A DNA stretch of 64,000 bases from Pelagibacteraceae bacterium AG-426-G02 (GTDB taxonomy: Bacteria > Pseudomonadota > Alphaproteobacteria > Pelagibacterales > Pelagibacteraceae). Position numbers and translations under genes: made by a program. The stretch is from positions 1-64,000 of the forward strand of contig QCNQ01000001.1 in the NCBI GenBank assembly GCA_003213155.1. Direction: 5' to 3'. The notes under the pieces were generated by a model. The model worked only from the letters and a program-made list of their open reading frames with translations. It was not told the DNA's origin and made no database searches. Positions 47,060 to 54,893 of this stretch are shown piece by piece (position 1 is the first letter of the stretch; every line of letters begins with the position of its first letter).

Positions 47060-48146
47060 TTATTCGTCAATAGAAACCATAATAAATGTAGCAAGAAAAG
47101 GGGGTATGTACATTTTAGTTGATGATGAAAAAAGAGAAAATGAAGGTGATTTAGTTATGTCAACTTCGGATACAAATGCAAAGAATATTAATTTTATGGC
47201 TAAATATGGAAGAGGTCTTATTTGTTTAGCCTTAGATAGTCTTCAAGCTAAAAGATTAAATTTATCTTTAATGTCACCTGTAAATCAATCAAGAAATCAG
47301 ACAGCATTTACAATTTCAATAGAAGCAAAAAAAGGTATCACAACTGGGATATCAGCAAAAGATAGAGCAAAAACTATAAAAATAGCTTCAAAGAAAAATG
47401 TGAGTAAGAAAGACATAGTATCACCTGGCCATGTGTTTCCAATAATCGCAAAAGATGGTGGTGTTCTTGTAAGAGCAGGTCACACAGAGGCCTCTGTGGA
47501 TATTTCAAAGTTAGCTAAAAAGAATAATTCAGCAGTCATTTGTGAAATAATGAATGAAGATGGAACAATGGCTAAGGGTCAAGCACTTTTAAATTTTGCA
47601 CAAAAACATAAACTTAAGATTGGTAAAATTGAAGATCTAATTTCTTATCGATTAAAAAAAGAAAAATTAGTAAAATTAAAAAAATCTTCTGATATCAAAG
47701 TAAAAAATCAAAAATTTAAGATCAAAATATATGAGAATCTTTTAGATGGATCAGAACACTTTGCTCTCATAAAAGGATCTCTAAAAAGATCTATCGTACC
47801 ACGTGTTAGAGTTATTTCATCAAATGTAGTTTATAATTATCTTATAAGTCAGAAACTTCCCAATTCATTTGATAAAACAATAAACTATTTTAAGAAATAC
47901 AATAATTGTGTGCTAATCTTTATTAAAGATACTAACTTAAATTCGGTCACTCAAACGCTTAAAAGTTTTAGAAATAAAAGTCTTAAAAAGAAAGGTAAAG
48001 ATAATCTTATAAGAAATTATGGTATAGGTGCTCAAATTATTAAAGATTTAAAAATCAAAAAGATGATATTAATTACTAGAACACCAAAAAAAGTTATTGG
48101 ATTAGAGGGTTATAACATTAAGATAACCAAACAAGAATTGATTTGA
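47046..48146 (+). CDS. RibB domain fused to a degenerate RibA-like domain (RibBX type)
   Basis: The N-terminal half (about 1-205) is a 3,4-dihydroxy-2-butanone-4-phosphate synthase: ILVDDEKRENEGDLVMS, SPGHVFPIIAKDGGVLVRAG, HTEASVDISKLA and CEIMNEDGTMAKG are intact. The C-terminal 160 residues match GTP cyclohydrolase II in overall layout (YGIGAQIIKDLKIKKM) but lack its zinc-binding cysteines and the H-S-E-C block; the equivalent reads PRVRVISSNVVYNYL. GTP cyclohydrolase II activity is therefore unlikely. Such RibBX proteins are known in Proteobacteria. Confidence 0.9.
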   Translation: MKKNNYSSIETIINVARKGGMYILVDDEKRENEGDLVMSTSDTNAKNINFMAKYGRGLICLALDSLQAKRLNLSLMSPVNQSRNQTAFTISIEAKKGITTGISAKDRAKTIKIASKKNVSKKDIVSPGHVFPIIAKDGGVLVRAGHTEASVDISKLAKKNNSAVICEIMNEDGTMAKGQALLNFAQKHKLKIGKIEDLISYRLKKEKLVKLKKSSDIKVKNQKFKIKIYENLLDGSEHFALIKGSLKRSIVPRVRVISSNVVYNYLISQKLPNSFDKTINYFKKYNNCVLIFIKDTNLNSVTQTLKSFRNKSLKKKGKDNLIRNYGIGAQIIKDLKIKKMILITRTPKKVIGLEGYNIKITKQELI

Positions 48147-48532
48147 TGAAAAAAATTTTAATAGTCACAGCAAATTATTATAAAGATATTTCTTTGGGTT
48201 TGTTAAATAGTGCAAAAAAAAATCTTCCAAGAAGTTTTAATGTAAAAATAATTAAAGTTCCTGGGGTGTTTGAGATACCTGTAACCATCTCAAAACATTT
48301 AAAAAAATTTGATGCTTTTATTGCCCTTGGATGTGTTATTAAAGGTCAGACTCCACATTTCGATTTCATATCTCAATCCTCAACCAATGCTATTATGGAT
48401 TTAGCTATTAATTCAAAAAAACCTATAGGAAATGGAATTCTAACTTGCTTAAATATGAAACAAGCAAAGGCCAGAAAAAAAAAGGGTGCTGAGGCAGCAG
48501 AAGCAGTTGTTTCAGTTTTATCTCAAAAATGA
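48146..48532 (+). CDS. ribH: 6,7-dimethyl-8-ribityllumazine synthase
   Basis: Makes the lumazine precursor of riboflavin from the RibB and RibD products. I take ATG 48146, which overlaps the previous stop (TGATG), rather than the TTG one codon earlier. The 128 aa product has IIKVPGVFEIPVTISKHL, IALGCVIKGQTPHFDFI and GNGILTCLNMKQAKAR. It is shorter than the usual 150 aa because the N terminus is trimmed. Overlaps nusB by 4 bases. Confidence 0.95.
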   Translation: MKKILIVTANYYKDISLGLLNSAKKNLPRSFNVKIIKVPGVFEIPVTISKHLKKFDAFIALGCVIKGQTPHFDFISQSSTNAIMDLAINSKKPIGNGILTCLNMKQAKARKKKGAEAAEAVVSVLSQK

Positions 48533-48933
48533 AACCAAAGTATAGCCCAAAAAATAACCCTAGAGTTATTATCATTCAAAAATTATATGGTGTTTTGTTT
48601 AATAACGACGACAAAATTGAATTTCCAAAACATAGATTTAAAAAATTTATAAAAGATATTGTTTTAGGCACAATTGAGCGAGATGAAATTATTGTAGATG
48701 AATTAGATAAAAATTTAGGTGATAGTTTTAATTTATTTAAGTTAGATAAGATATTTCAAGTTATCTTAAAATCTGCAACATATGAAATTTTATATAAACC
48801 TAATGTATCAATAAGAATAATCATTAAAGAATATCTAGATGCATCTAATCTCTTTTTAAATGACTCTCAAACAAAATATTTAAATGCATTATTAGATAAT
48901 GCTGCAAAAAAATTAAGATCAACAAATGCATGA
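48529..48933 (+). CDS. nusB: Transcription antitermination factor NusB
   Basis: Binds boxA RNA with S10 in rRNA antitermination. The 134 aa all-helical product keeps PRVIIIQKLYGVLF at the N terminus (the family's R-x-x-A-x-Q-x-L-Y pattern), KSATYEILYKPNVSIRIIIK and EYLDASNLF. It is weakly conserved, but the ribH-nusB-thiL context is standard. Overlaps thiL by 8 bases. Confidence 0.9.
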   Translation: MKPKYSPKNNPRVIIIQKLYGVLFNNDDKIEFPKHRFKKFIKDIVLGTIERDEIIVDELDKNLGDSFNLFKLDKIFQVILKSATYEILYKPNVSIRIIIKEYLDASNLFLNDSQTKYLNALLDNAAKKLRSTNA

Positions 48934-49885
48934 ATTTGAGATAATCAAAAAATATTTTTCAAAACTCTCTTTAGATAATAAAAATTCACTTAAATTAAAT
49001 GATGATGTTTTTTTCGATAAATCAAAAGAATTAGTTATTTCTGTAGATACTTATATAGAAAAATCACATTTTTTTAATTTTAAAGATCCTGATTTAGTTA
49101 TTAAAAAAATTCTAAGATCCTCTATCTCTGATTTGATTTGCAAAGGTGTTAAACCAAAATACTATTTTATTTCAGGCTCTGGAAATAAAAAAACATTTAC
49201 AAAATTGAATTTAAGTAAAATTTCTCAATCACTAAAACAAGAACAAAAAAAGTTTGGAATACATATTTCAGGGGGAGACACTGTTTTTTCAAATAAATTG
49301 AGCTTTACAATAATTTCTGTGGGTTTTTCCCCAAATATAATATTCAGAAATAAAGCAAAATTTAATGATGATATCTATGTAACTGGTAACTTGGGTGATA
49401 GTTTTATGGGCTTAAAAATATTAAAAAAAAATCTTTCTTTAAAAAAAAAACTAAATAGATATTTTCTTAAGAAATATTACCTTCCAGAATTACATATAAA
49501 TTTAACAAAAAAATTATTTGATTTCGCGAATACCTCTATAGATATTTCCGATGGTCTTTTTGCCGATTTAGATAAATTAATTAATAAACAAAAATTATCT
49601 TATAAAGTTAATATTTCAAATATTCCAATATCTAAAAATCTAAAAAGAATAATACTTTCAAAAAAATTAAAAAAAATTAATTTCATATCTAAAGGTGATG
49701 ATTATCAGATATTATTTACTGCCTCTAAAAAAAAGTCCAGAATCATCGAAAGAACGTTTAAATCTCTAGGTATTAAGATTTCAAAAATTGGAAATATTTC
49801 TTCGGGTGGTCAAAAATCACAAATTATTGATGAAAAAGGGAATAAAATTGCCATTAAAAATAAAGGTCATTTTCATAATTTTTAA
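48926..49885 (+). CDS. thiL: Thiamine-monophosphate kinase
   Basis: Phosphorylates thiamine monophosphate to the pyrophosphate cofactor. The 319 aa product follows the family layout: acidic LNDDVFFDKSKELVISVDTY, SISDLICKGVKPKYYFISGS, GIHISGGDTVFS, and the C-terminal SIDISDGLFADLDKL and FISKGDDYQILFTA. It is divergent and lysine-rich but the metal-binding aspartates are present. A weak terminator-like hairpin begins at its stop codon. Confidence 0.92.
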   Translation: MHEFEIIKKYFSKLSLDNKNSLKLNDDVFFDKSKELVISVDTYIEKSHFFNFKDPDLVIKKILRSSISDLICKGVKPKYYFISGSGNKKTFTKLNLSKISQSLKQEQKKFGIHISGGDTVFSNKLSFTIISVGFSPNIIFRNKAKFNDDIYVTGNLGDSFMGLKILKKNLSLKKKLNRYFLKKYYLPELHINLTKKLFDFANTSIDISDGLFADLDKLINKQKLSYKVNISNIPISKNLKRIILSKKLKKINFISKGDDYQILFTASKKKSRIIERTFKSLGIKISKIGNISSGGQKSQIIDEKGNKIAIKNKGHFHNF

Positions 49886-49916
49886 AAGTTATTTATTGCC
49901 TTTTATAGCTTTTTTT
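49883..49916 (+). terminator. Weak terminator-like hairpin after thiL
   Basis: TAAAAG at 49883-49888 pairs with CTTTTA at 49900-49905 (11-base loop), and a seven-T run follows at 49910-49916. The stem is only six base pairs and AT-rich, and the T run is offset by four bases, so it may not terminate efficiently. It is in the right place, between the rib/nusB/thiL run and hppA. Confidence 0.3.
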
Positions 49917-49967
49917 GTATTGTCCGATTTTTAATAACTAACAACCAACAACGTAATTAAGGTTTAT

Positions 49968-52073
49968 ATGACATCAACCATTGAGACTATTCTTTTATAT
50001 ACTATTGGTACTGGATTATTATCTATAGTTTATGGATATTTAACTGGAAAAAATATTTTAAATTCAAGTGCTGGAAATTCTAAGATGCAAGATATTGCTT
50101 CGGCGATACAAATTGGAGCAAAAGCTTATCTCGCTAGACAATACAAAACAATTGCTATTGTTGGTGTAGTTGTTTTAGTTATTGTAAGTTTCGCTTTTAA
50201 TATGCTTGTTGGTTTAGGTTATCTTATTGGTGCAACTTTATCAGGGATAGCTGGATATGTGGGAATGTTAGTTTCAGTTCAAGCAAATGTTAGAACTGCT
50301 GAAGCATCTAGAAAAGGATTGGCTAGTGGTCTATCAGTAGCCTTTAAATCCGGAGCTGTCACTGGAATGTTGGTTGCTGGTTTGGCCTTATTATCGATTG
50401 CTGTTTATTACTATTTATTATTAAAATTTAATGTTGATGAGAGAGAAATTGTAAATGCATTAGTTGCACTTGGGTTTGGTGCATCATTAATTTCTATTTT
50501 TGCAAGACTTGGTGGAGGTATTTTCACTAAGGGTGCTGATGTTGGAGCTGATTTAGTTGGAAAAGTAGAAGCTGGTATACCAGAAGATGATCCGAGAAAT
50601 CCTGCTGTAATAGCTGATAACGTTGGTGATAATGTGGGTGATTGTGCTGGAATGGCTGCTGATTTATTTGAAACTTATGCGGTAACTATTGTTGCCACAA
50701 TGGTTTTGTCTTCTATATTTTTTCCAGGAGATTTATCAATGATGATTTATCCACTTACAATCGGTGGGGCTTGTATTTTAACTTCAATTATTGGAACTTT
50801 TTTTGTTAAACTTGGTAGAAGTAAAAATGTGATGGGAGCTTTATATAAAGGATTTGTTGTATCAGCCTTAGCTTCTTTGGTTATTTTATATCCAGTTACT
50901 GATTATGTTCTAGGTTTAGAAAATTCTTATGATTTAAATAATAAATCATTTTCTGGAATGAGCTTATATTATTGTGGAGTGATAGGATTGGTTATTACAG
51001 GATTACTAATTTGGGTAACAGAATATTATACAGGAACTAACTATAGACCTGTGAAAAGCGTTGCAAGCTCCTCTACTACTGGACATGGTACAAACGTAAT
51101 TCAAGGTTTGGCAATTTCATTAGAGGCTACAGCTATTCCAGCATTAATAATTGTTGCTGGTATTTTACTTACTAACCATATCGCTGGGTTATATGGTATA
51201 GCAATTGCTGTAACAACTATGTTGGCATTAGCAGGAATGGTTGTTGCTTTAGATGCTTATGGACCAGTTACAGATAATGCTGGTGGTATTGCTGAAATGT
51301 CTAAATTACCTAATAATGTTAGAAAAACAACAGATGCATTAGATGCTGTTGGAAATACTACGAAAGCAGTTACAAAAGGTTATGCTATTGGATCTGCTGG
51401 GTTAGGGGCTCTAGTTCTTTTTGCAGCATACACTGAGGATATTAAACATTTTTCAAAAGAAGTCGGCTCAAAATTAGAGGGAATAGTTGTAACTTTTGAT
51501 TTATCCAATCCTTATGTTGTTGTTGGTCTACTTATAGGTGGAATGTTGCCTTATTTATTTGGATCTATGGGGATGCAAGCAGTTGGTAGGGCAGGTGGTG
51601 CTGTTGTGATAGAGGTTAGAAGACAATTTAAGAAATATCCAGGTATCATGAAAAGAAAACAAAAACCGGACTATGCAAAATTAGTTGATTTATTAACTGT
51701 AGCTGCAATTAAAGAAATGATTATTCCATCATTATTACCAGTATTATCTCCAATCGTTTTATATTTGATAATATTTGCAATCGGGGGCCAAGTTGCTGCA
51801 CTAGCATCTGTTGGTGCAATGTTGTTGGGTGTTATTATCACTGGTTTATTTGTTGCAGTTTCAATGACAGCAGGTGGGGGTGCATGGGATAACGCTAAAA
51901 AATATATTGAAGATGGAAATCATGGTGGAAAAGGTTCAGAGGCTCATAAAGCTGCAGTAACAGGTGATACAGTTGGTGATCCATATAAAGATACAGCGGG
52001 TCCAGCAGTAAATCCAATGATCAAAATAACTAATATTGTTGCTTTACTTTTACTAGCAGTTATCGCTGGCTAA
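49968..52073 (+). CDS. hppA: K+-independent proton-pumping membrane pyrophosphatase
   Basis: Pumps protons across the inner membrane using pyrophosphate hydrolysis. The 701 aa, about 16-helix protein has the substrate loops [39 protein letters not shown] and [20 protein letters not shown]. The motif [10 protein letters not shown] has lysine at K466, the residue that distinguishes K+-independent from K+-dependent enzymes (alanine). An 82-base gap precedes it, so it is probably transcribed alone. Its end overlaps the convergent bamE gene by 14 bases. Confidence 0.97.
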   Translation: MTSTIETILLYTIGTGLLSIVYGYLTGKNILNSSAGNSKMQDIASAIQIGAKAYLARQYKTIAIVGVVVLVIVSFAFNMLVGLGYLIGATLSGIAGYVGMLVSVQANVRTAEASRKGLASGLSVAFKSGAVTGMLVAGLALLSIAVYYYLLLKFNVDEREIVNALVALGFGASLISIFARLGGGIFTKGADVGADLVGKVEAGIPEDDPRNPAVIADNVGDNVGDCAGMAADLFETYAVTIVATMVLSSIFFPGDLSMMIYPLTIGGACILTSIIGTFFVKLGRSKNVMGALYKGFVVSALASLVILYPVTDYVLGLENSYDLNNKSFSGMSLYYCGVIGLVITGLLIWVTEYYTGTNYRPVKSVASSSTTGHGTNVIQGLAISLEATAIPALIIVAGILLTNHIAGLYGIAIAVTTMLALAGMVVALDAYGPVTDNAGGIAEMSKLPNNVRKTTDALDAVGNTTKAVTKGYAIGSAGLGALVLFAAYTEDIKHFSKEVGSKLEGIVVTFDLSNPYVVVGLLIGGMLPYLFGSMGMQAVGRAGGAVVIEVRRQFKKYPGIMKRKQKPDYAKLVDLLTVAAIKEMIIPSLLPVLSPIVLYLIIFAIGGQVAALASVGAMLLGVIITGLFVAVSMTAGGGAWDNAKKYIEDGNHGGKGSEAHKAAVTGDTVGDPYKDTAGPAVNPMIKITNIVALLLLAVIAG

Positions 52074-52545
52074 TTTCTTTTCTTTTTTCTTCCCTCACGC
52101 CAAGAGGATCATTTATTTTTTGTCTCATACTAGACATAAAATCATAAATAAAAGAATTTCTAGCAAATGTGGCCTGTGTTGTATCTTCTGCAACTTTTAT
52201 ATTATTCATATCTTTTAAATTATAAAACTCTTTTTTCTTTAAAATTCCATAATTATCTATTTCAAGAACCAGTACATCATTTTTAAAAATTTTCATTTTA
52301 CCTAGATTCTTCAATCTAGATTGAGTTTGTTTCCTCTCAATATATATCCATACATCGTTGTCAAATTTACTCCTTGTTGATGGAGTTCCTAAAATTTCTC
52401 TTATATCGTTACTTGTTGATTGATTAATAATTAATTGTTTTTGTTTTTTTTCGAGAAAAGGAATACCATGATGCTTTACAACTTTTTTAAAAGAACAATT
52501 TGATACTACTAATGCAAAAAAAAATATATATAATATTTTATTCAT
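52060..52545 (-). CDS. bamE: Outer-membrane assembly lipoprotein BamE (SmpA/OmlA)
   Basis: Component of the BAM complex that inserts beta-barrel proteins. The 161 aa product has a lipoprotein signal with lipobox VVSNC (C17) and the SmpA fold: a helix then [33 protein letters not shown] and [16 protein letters not shown]. Its start codon overlaps, on the opposite strand, the start codon of the next gene. In many alphaproteobacteria bamE is divergent from this same partner. Confidence 0.9.
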   Translation of the reverse strand: MNKILYIFFFALVVSNCSFKKVVKHHGIPFLEKKQKQLIINQSTSNDIREILGTPSTRSKFDNDVWIYIERKQTQSRLKNLGKMKIFKNDVLVLEIDNYGILKKKEFYNLKDMNNIKVAEDTTQATFARNSFIYDFMSSMRQKINDPLGVREEKRKEISQR

Positions 52546-53011
52546 GTCTGAAAGCTATATTAATGTTTATAATAATTTAATCAATTACTCTAGAAATAAA
52601 GATTTATATAAATCTCTTGATCGAGAAGATAATTTTTCAGATCGTTTAACTCTTTTTCTTATCCATTTTGCTTTCTTTTTAAAAACCTACAAAAATAAAG
52701 AAAATAAGGATATTTTACAAAAAATTTATGATTTTAATTTTAGGCAATTAGAATTAAGCATACGAGAAATAGGATATGGAGATCAATCAATTAATAAAAA
52801 AATGAAAATTTATTTGAATTTATTTCATGCCATTGTTTCAGAAATTCACTTTTGGGATAAATTAGATAAAAATGAAAAATCAAAAAAACTATCTTCTTTT
52901 TTGGAGGATTTTAAAGAAATTGATATTTTAGTTGATTATTTTGATGATTTTTCAATGAATTTAACGAAAAAAACTTTGAATTTTTTTTTAAAAAGTGTAA
53001 TTAGTCCATAA
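52544..53011 (+). CDS. Ubiquinol-cytochrome c chaperone (CBP3) domain protein
   Basis: CBP3-type proteins help assemble cytochrome b of the bc1 complex. The 155 aa product contains the family's characteristic run [20 protein letters not shown] at about residue 65-85, flanked by helices ([28 protein letters not shown]). Annotated from motif and from the conserved divergent pairing with bamE. ATG 52544 overlaps the bamE ATG by two bases on the other strand, so no 5' leader space exists in between; a start further in cannot be excluded. Confidence 0.8.
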   Translation: MSESYINVYNNLINYSRNKDLYKSLDREDNFSDRLTLFLIHFAFFLKTYKNKENKDILQKIYDFNFRQLELSIREIGYGDQSINKKMKIYLNLFHAIVSEIHFWDKLDKNEKSKKLSSFLEDFKEIDILVDYFDDFSMNLTKKTLNFFLKSVISP

Positions 53012-53013
53012 TT

Positions 53014-53196
53014 ATGGCAGTACCTAAACGAAAACAAACACCTTCAAGAACTGGTATGAGAAGGGCACAAAATATGAAATTCTCACCAAAAAATATAATT
53101 GAAGATAAAAAATCTGGTGAATATAGATTGTCTCATCATTTAGATTTAAAAACTGGAATGTACAAAGGTCGTCAAGTTTTAGATCCAGAAGAATAA
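53014..53196 (+). CDS. rpmF: 50S ribosomal protein L32 (bL32)
   Basis: Small large-subunit protein. The 60 aa product begins [19 protein letters not shown], matching alphaproteobacterial L32, and ends [13 protein letters not shown]; the zinc cysteines of some L32 proteins are absent, as usual in this group. It precedes plsX by 11 bases, the common rpmF-plsX pairing that couples translation and lipid genes. Confidence 0.97.
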   Translation: MAVPKRKQTPSRTGMRRAQNMKFSPKNIIEDKKSGEYRLSHHLDLKTGMYKGRQVLDPEE

Positions 53197-53207
53197 TAGA
53201 TATTTAA

Positions 53208-54209
53208 ATGTTAGATTTAACTAAAATTGCAGTTGATGCAATGGGTGGTGATGGATCACCTAAAAAAATTATTGACGGTATTGTCCATAGTCATAAGTTG
53301 AATAAAAAAAATTTTTTTAAAATCTTTGGTAACAAAATTAAGATTGATTCGCTCATCAAAGATAAGTTGAGTAAGGATTTCTACGAAATAATACACACAG
53401 ATAATGTTGTTAAAAGTACAGATAGCCCTCTTGAAGCAGCTAAAAGGGGCAAAGATACAAGTATGTGGCTTGCGATTGAAAGTGTAAAAAAAAAAGAAAC
53501 TGATATTGTAATATCTGCAGGAAATACTGGTGCATTACTTGTTATCGCTAAATTAAATCTTAAAATGATTGAAAATATTGATAAACCTGCATTATCAGCA
53601 TTATGGCCAAACAAAAAAGGTATGAGTGTTGTTTTGGACTTAGGTGCTAATATTGAATGCAGTTCAAAAAATTTGGTTGATTTTTCAATTATGGGAGCAT
53701 CCTTATATAAATCTCTTTATCCCAATGAAACTCCAAATACAGCTTTATTAAATATTGGTTCAGAAGAGTTTAAAGGTAATGAAATTATTAAAGAAACTTT
53801 TCATGTACTAAATGAAAAAAAAACTAATAATTTTAATTTTTCAGGTTACATTGAAGGCAATGAACTAATGGATGGCAATGTTAATGTAATTGTTTCTGAT
53901 GGTTTTACTGGTAATGTTGCCCTTAAAACAGCAGAGGGAACAGCAAATTTTATTACAGATGAACTTAAAAAAGTTTTTAAAGACTCAATTTTAGGTAAAT
54001 TATCGGCAATATTGAATTTCTCAAATCTAAATAGATTCAAAAAAAGATTAGATCCTAGACTTTACAATGGTGCGATTTTTATTGGCCTAGACTCGCCGGT
54101 TGTAAAAAGTCATGGAGGAACAGACTTTATTGGTTTTTCAAATTCATTAGAAGTATGTAGTAGAATCGTTAAAGGTAATTTAATCAATAAAATTAGAGAA
54201 AATATCTAA
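53208..54209 (+). CDS. plsX: Phosphate acyltransferase PlsX
   Basis: Converts acyl-ACP to acyl-phosphate for PlsY (15.1 kb). The 333 aa product begins KIAVDAMGGDGSPKKIIDGI and keeps VVKSTDSPLEAAKRGKDTSM, VISAGNTGALLVIAKL, VLDLGANIECSSKNLVDFS and VVKSHGGTDFIGFSNSLE. Full length. fabH usually follows plsX in alphaproteobacteria, but here ihfA starts after three bases. Confidence 0.97.
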   Translation: MLDLTKIAVDAMGGDGSPKKIIDGIVHSHKLNKKNFFKIFGNKIKIDSLIKDKLSKDFYEIIHTDNVVKSTDSPLEAAKRGKDTSMWLAIESVKKKETDIVISAGNTGALLVIAKLNLKMIENIDKPALSALWPNKKGMSVVLDLGANIECSSKNLVDFSIMGASLYKSLYPNETPNTALLNIGSEEFKGNEIIKETFHVLNEKKTNNFNFSGYIEGNELMDGNVNVIVSDGFTGNVALKTAEGTANFITDELKKVFKDSILGKLSAILNFSNLNRFKKRLDPRLYNGAIFIGLDSPVVKSHGGTDFIGFSNSLEVCSRIVKGNLINKIRENI

Positions 54210-54212
54210 CTA

Positions 54213-54518
54213 ATGAGAATTAATTTAACGAAAAAGGATCTTGTTAACTCAATATACATGCAAGTTGGATTTTCAAAACAAATTACTGAAAATTTAGTGG
54301 AAGAATTTTTTTATATAATAGTTTCGAATTTACGCAAAAAAAAAACTGTAAAAATTTCAAAGTTTGGGACATTTTTGATCAGATCTAAGAATTCTAGAAT
54401 TGGAAGAAATCCAAAAACCAAAGAGGAAACAGAGATTTCTAAGAGAGATGTTGTTTTATTTAAACCATCAAAGGAATTCAGAGAATACCTAAATAATAAC
54501 GGAAAGAATACAACCTAA
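54213..54518 (+). CDS. ihfA: Integration host factor alpha subunit
   Basis: DNA-bending nucleoid protein of the HU/IHF family. The 101 aa product has LTKKDLVNSIYMQVGFSKQI, the strap VKISKFGTFLIRSKNSRIGR, then NPKTKEETEISKRDVVLFKP with the NPKT DNA-intercalating turn and the FKPSKEFREYLN ending. IHF rather than HU is chosen for the NPKTKEE arm and the plsX-ihfA context. It ends 45 bases before tRNA-Glu. IHF is also a typical accessory factor for tyrosine integrases. Confidence 0.93.
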   Translation: MRINLTKKDLVNSIYMQVGFSKQITENLVEEFFYIIVSNLRKKKTVKISKFGTFLIRSKNSRIGRNPKTKEETEISKRDVVLFKPSKEFREYLNNNGKNTT

Positions 54519-54524
54519 TAATAC

Positions 54525-54553
54525 TTGATAAACATTGAATTTTGCAATAGAAA
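54525..54553 (+). promoter_or_regulatory. Candidate promoter for tRNA-Glu
   Basis: TTGATA at 54525-54530 (five of six -35 bases) and TAGAAA at 54548-54553 (four of six -10 bases) are separated by 17 bases. A transcript would start near 54560, four bases before the mature tRNA. Position and spacing are good; the -10 is imperfect. Confidence 0.4.
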
Positions 54554-54563
54554 GCTGAAATTC

Positions 54564-54638
54564 GGTCCCTTCGTCTATCGGTTAGGACACGTGGTTTTCA
54601 TCCTCGAAAGAGGGGTTCGATTCCCCTAGGGACCGCCA
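54564..54638 (+). tRNA. tRNA-Glu (anticodon UUC)
   Basis: Acceptor GGTCCCT pairs with AGGGACC, discriminator G at 54635, and encoded CCA at 54636-54638. The D arm TCGTCTATCGGTTAGGA is typical of tRNA-Glu, and the T arm is AGGGGTTCGATTCCCCT. The anticodon TTC is at 54597-54599 in the loop TTTTCAT; the anticodon stem has one T-T mismatch. It marks the left edge of an accessory-looking segment. I searched by eye for a second copy of its 3' end up to 60 kb and saw none. Confidence 0.95.
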
Positions 54639-54643
54639 CATTT

Positions 54644-54892
54644 ATGATATTTTATGTTTATATGCTTAAGAGCATAAATAATAAAATTATTAAAACTTAT
54701 GTTGGATATACAAATAACCTCAATTTAAGACTTAAAAAACACAATTCTAATAAAGGAGCAAAGTCAACTCGAGGTTTTAAGTGGAAAATTATCTATAAAA
54801 AAAAATTTTATGATAAAAGATTAGCCATGTCATTTGAATATAGATTAAAAAAAGACAAAAAAAAAAGAAAACACTTACTTAGTATAAGTTAA
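54644..54892 (+). CDS. GIY-YIG endonuclease-domain protein
   Basis: Stand-alone GIY-YIG domain of 82 aa, 5 bases after the tRNA-Glu CCA. Visible motif elements are FYVYMLKS (the GIY-equivalent), TYVGYTNNLNLRLKKHN (the YIG-equivalent plus the conserved arginine) and a glutamate in MSFEYRLKKD. This short UPF0213/YhbQ-like type is widespread; some have nuclease activity, but cellular role and substrate are unknown. It ends one base before the glycosyltransferase. Confidence 0.85.
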   Translation: MIFYVYMLKSINNKIIKTYVGYTNNLNLRLKKHNSNKGAKSTRGFKWKIIYKKKFYDKRLAMSFEYRLKKDKKKRKHLLSIS

Positions 54893-54893
54893 T

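Noticed and set aside
54525-54545. TTGATAA ahead of tRNA-Glu as a second copy of the recombinase arm at 58655.
   Set aside because: Only seven bases match and there is no opposite arm; it fits the -35 element of the tRNA promoter.
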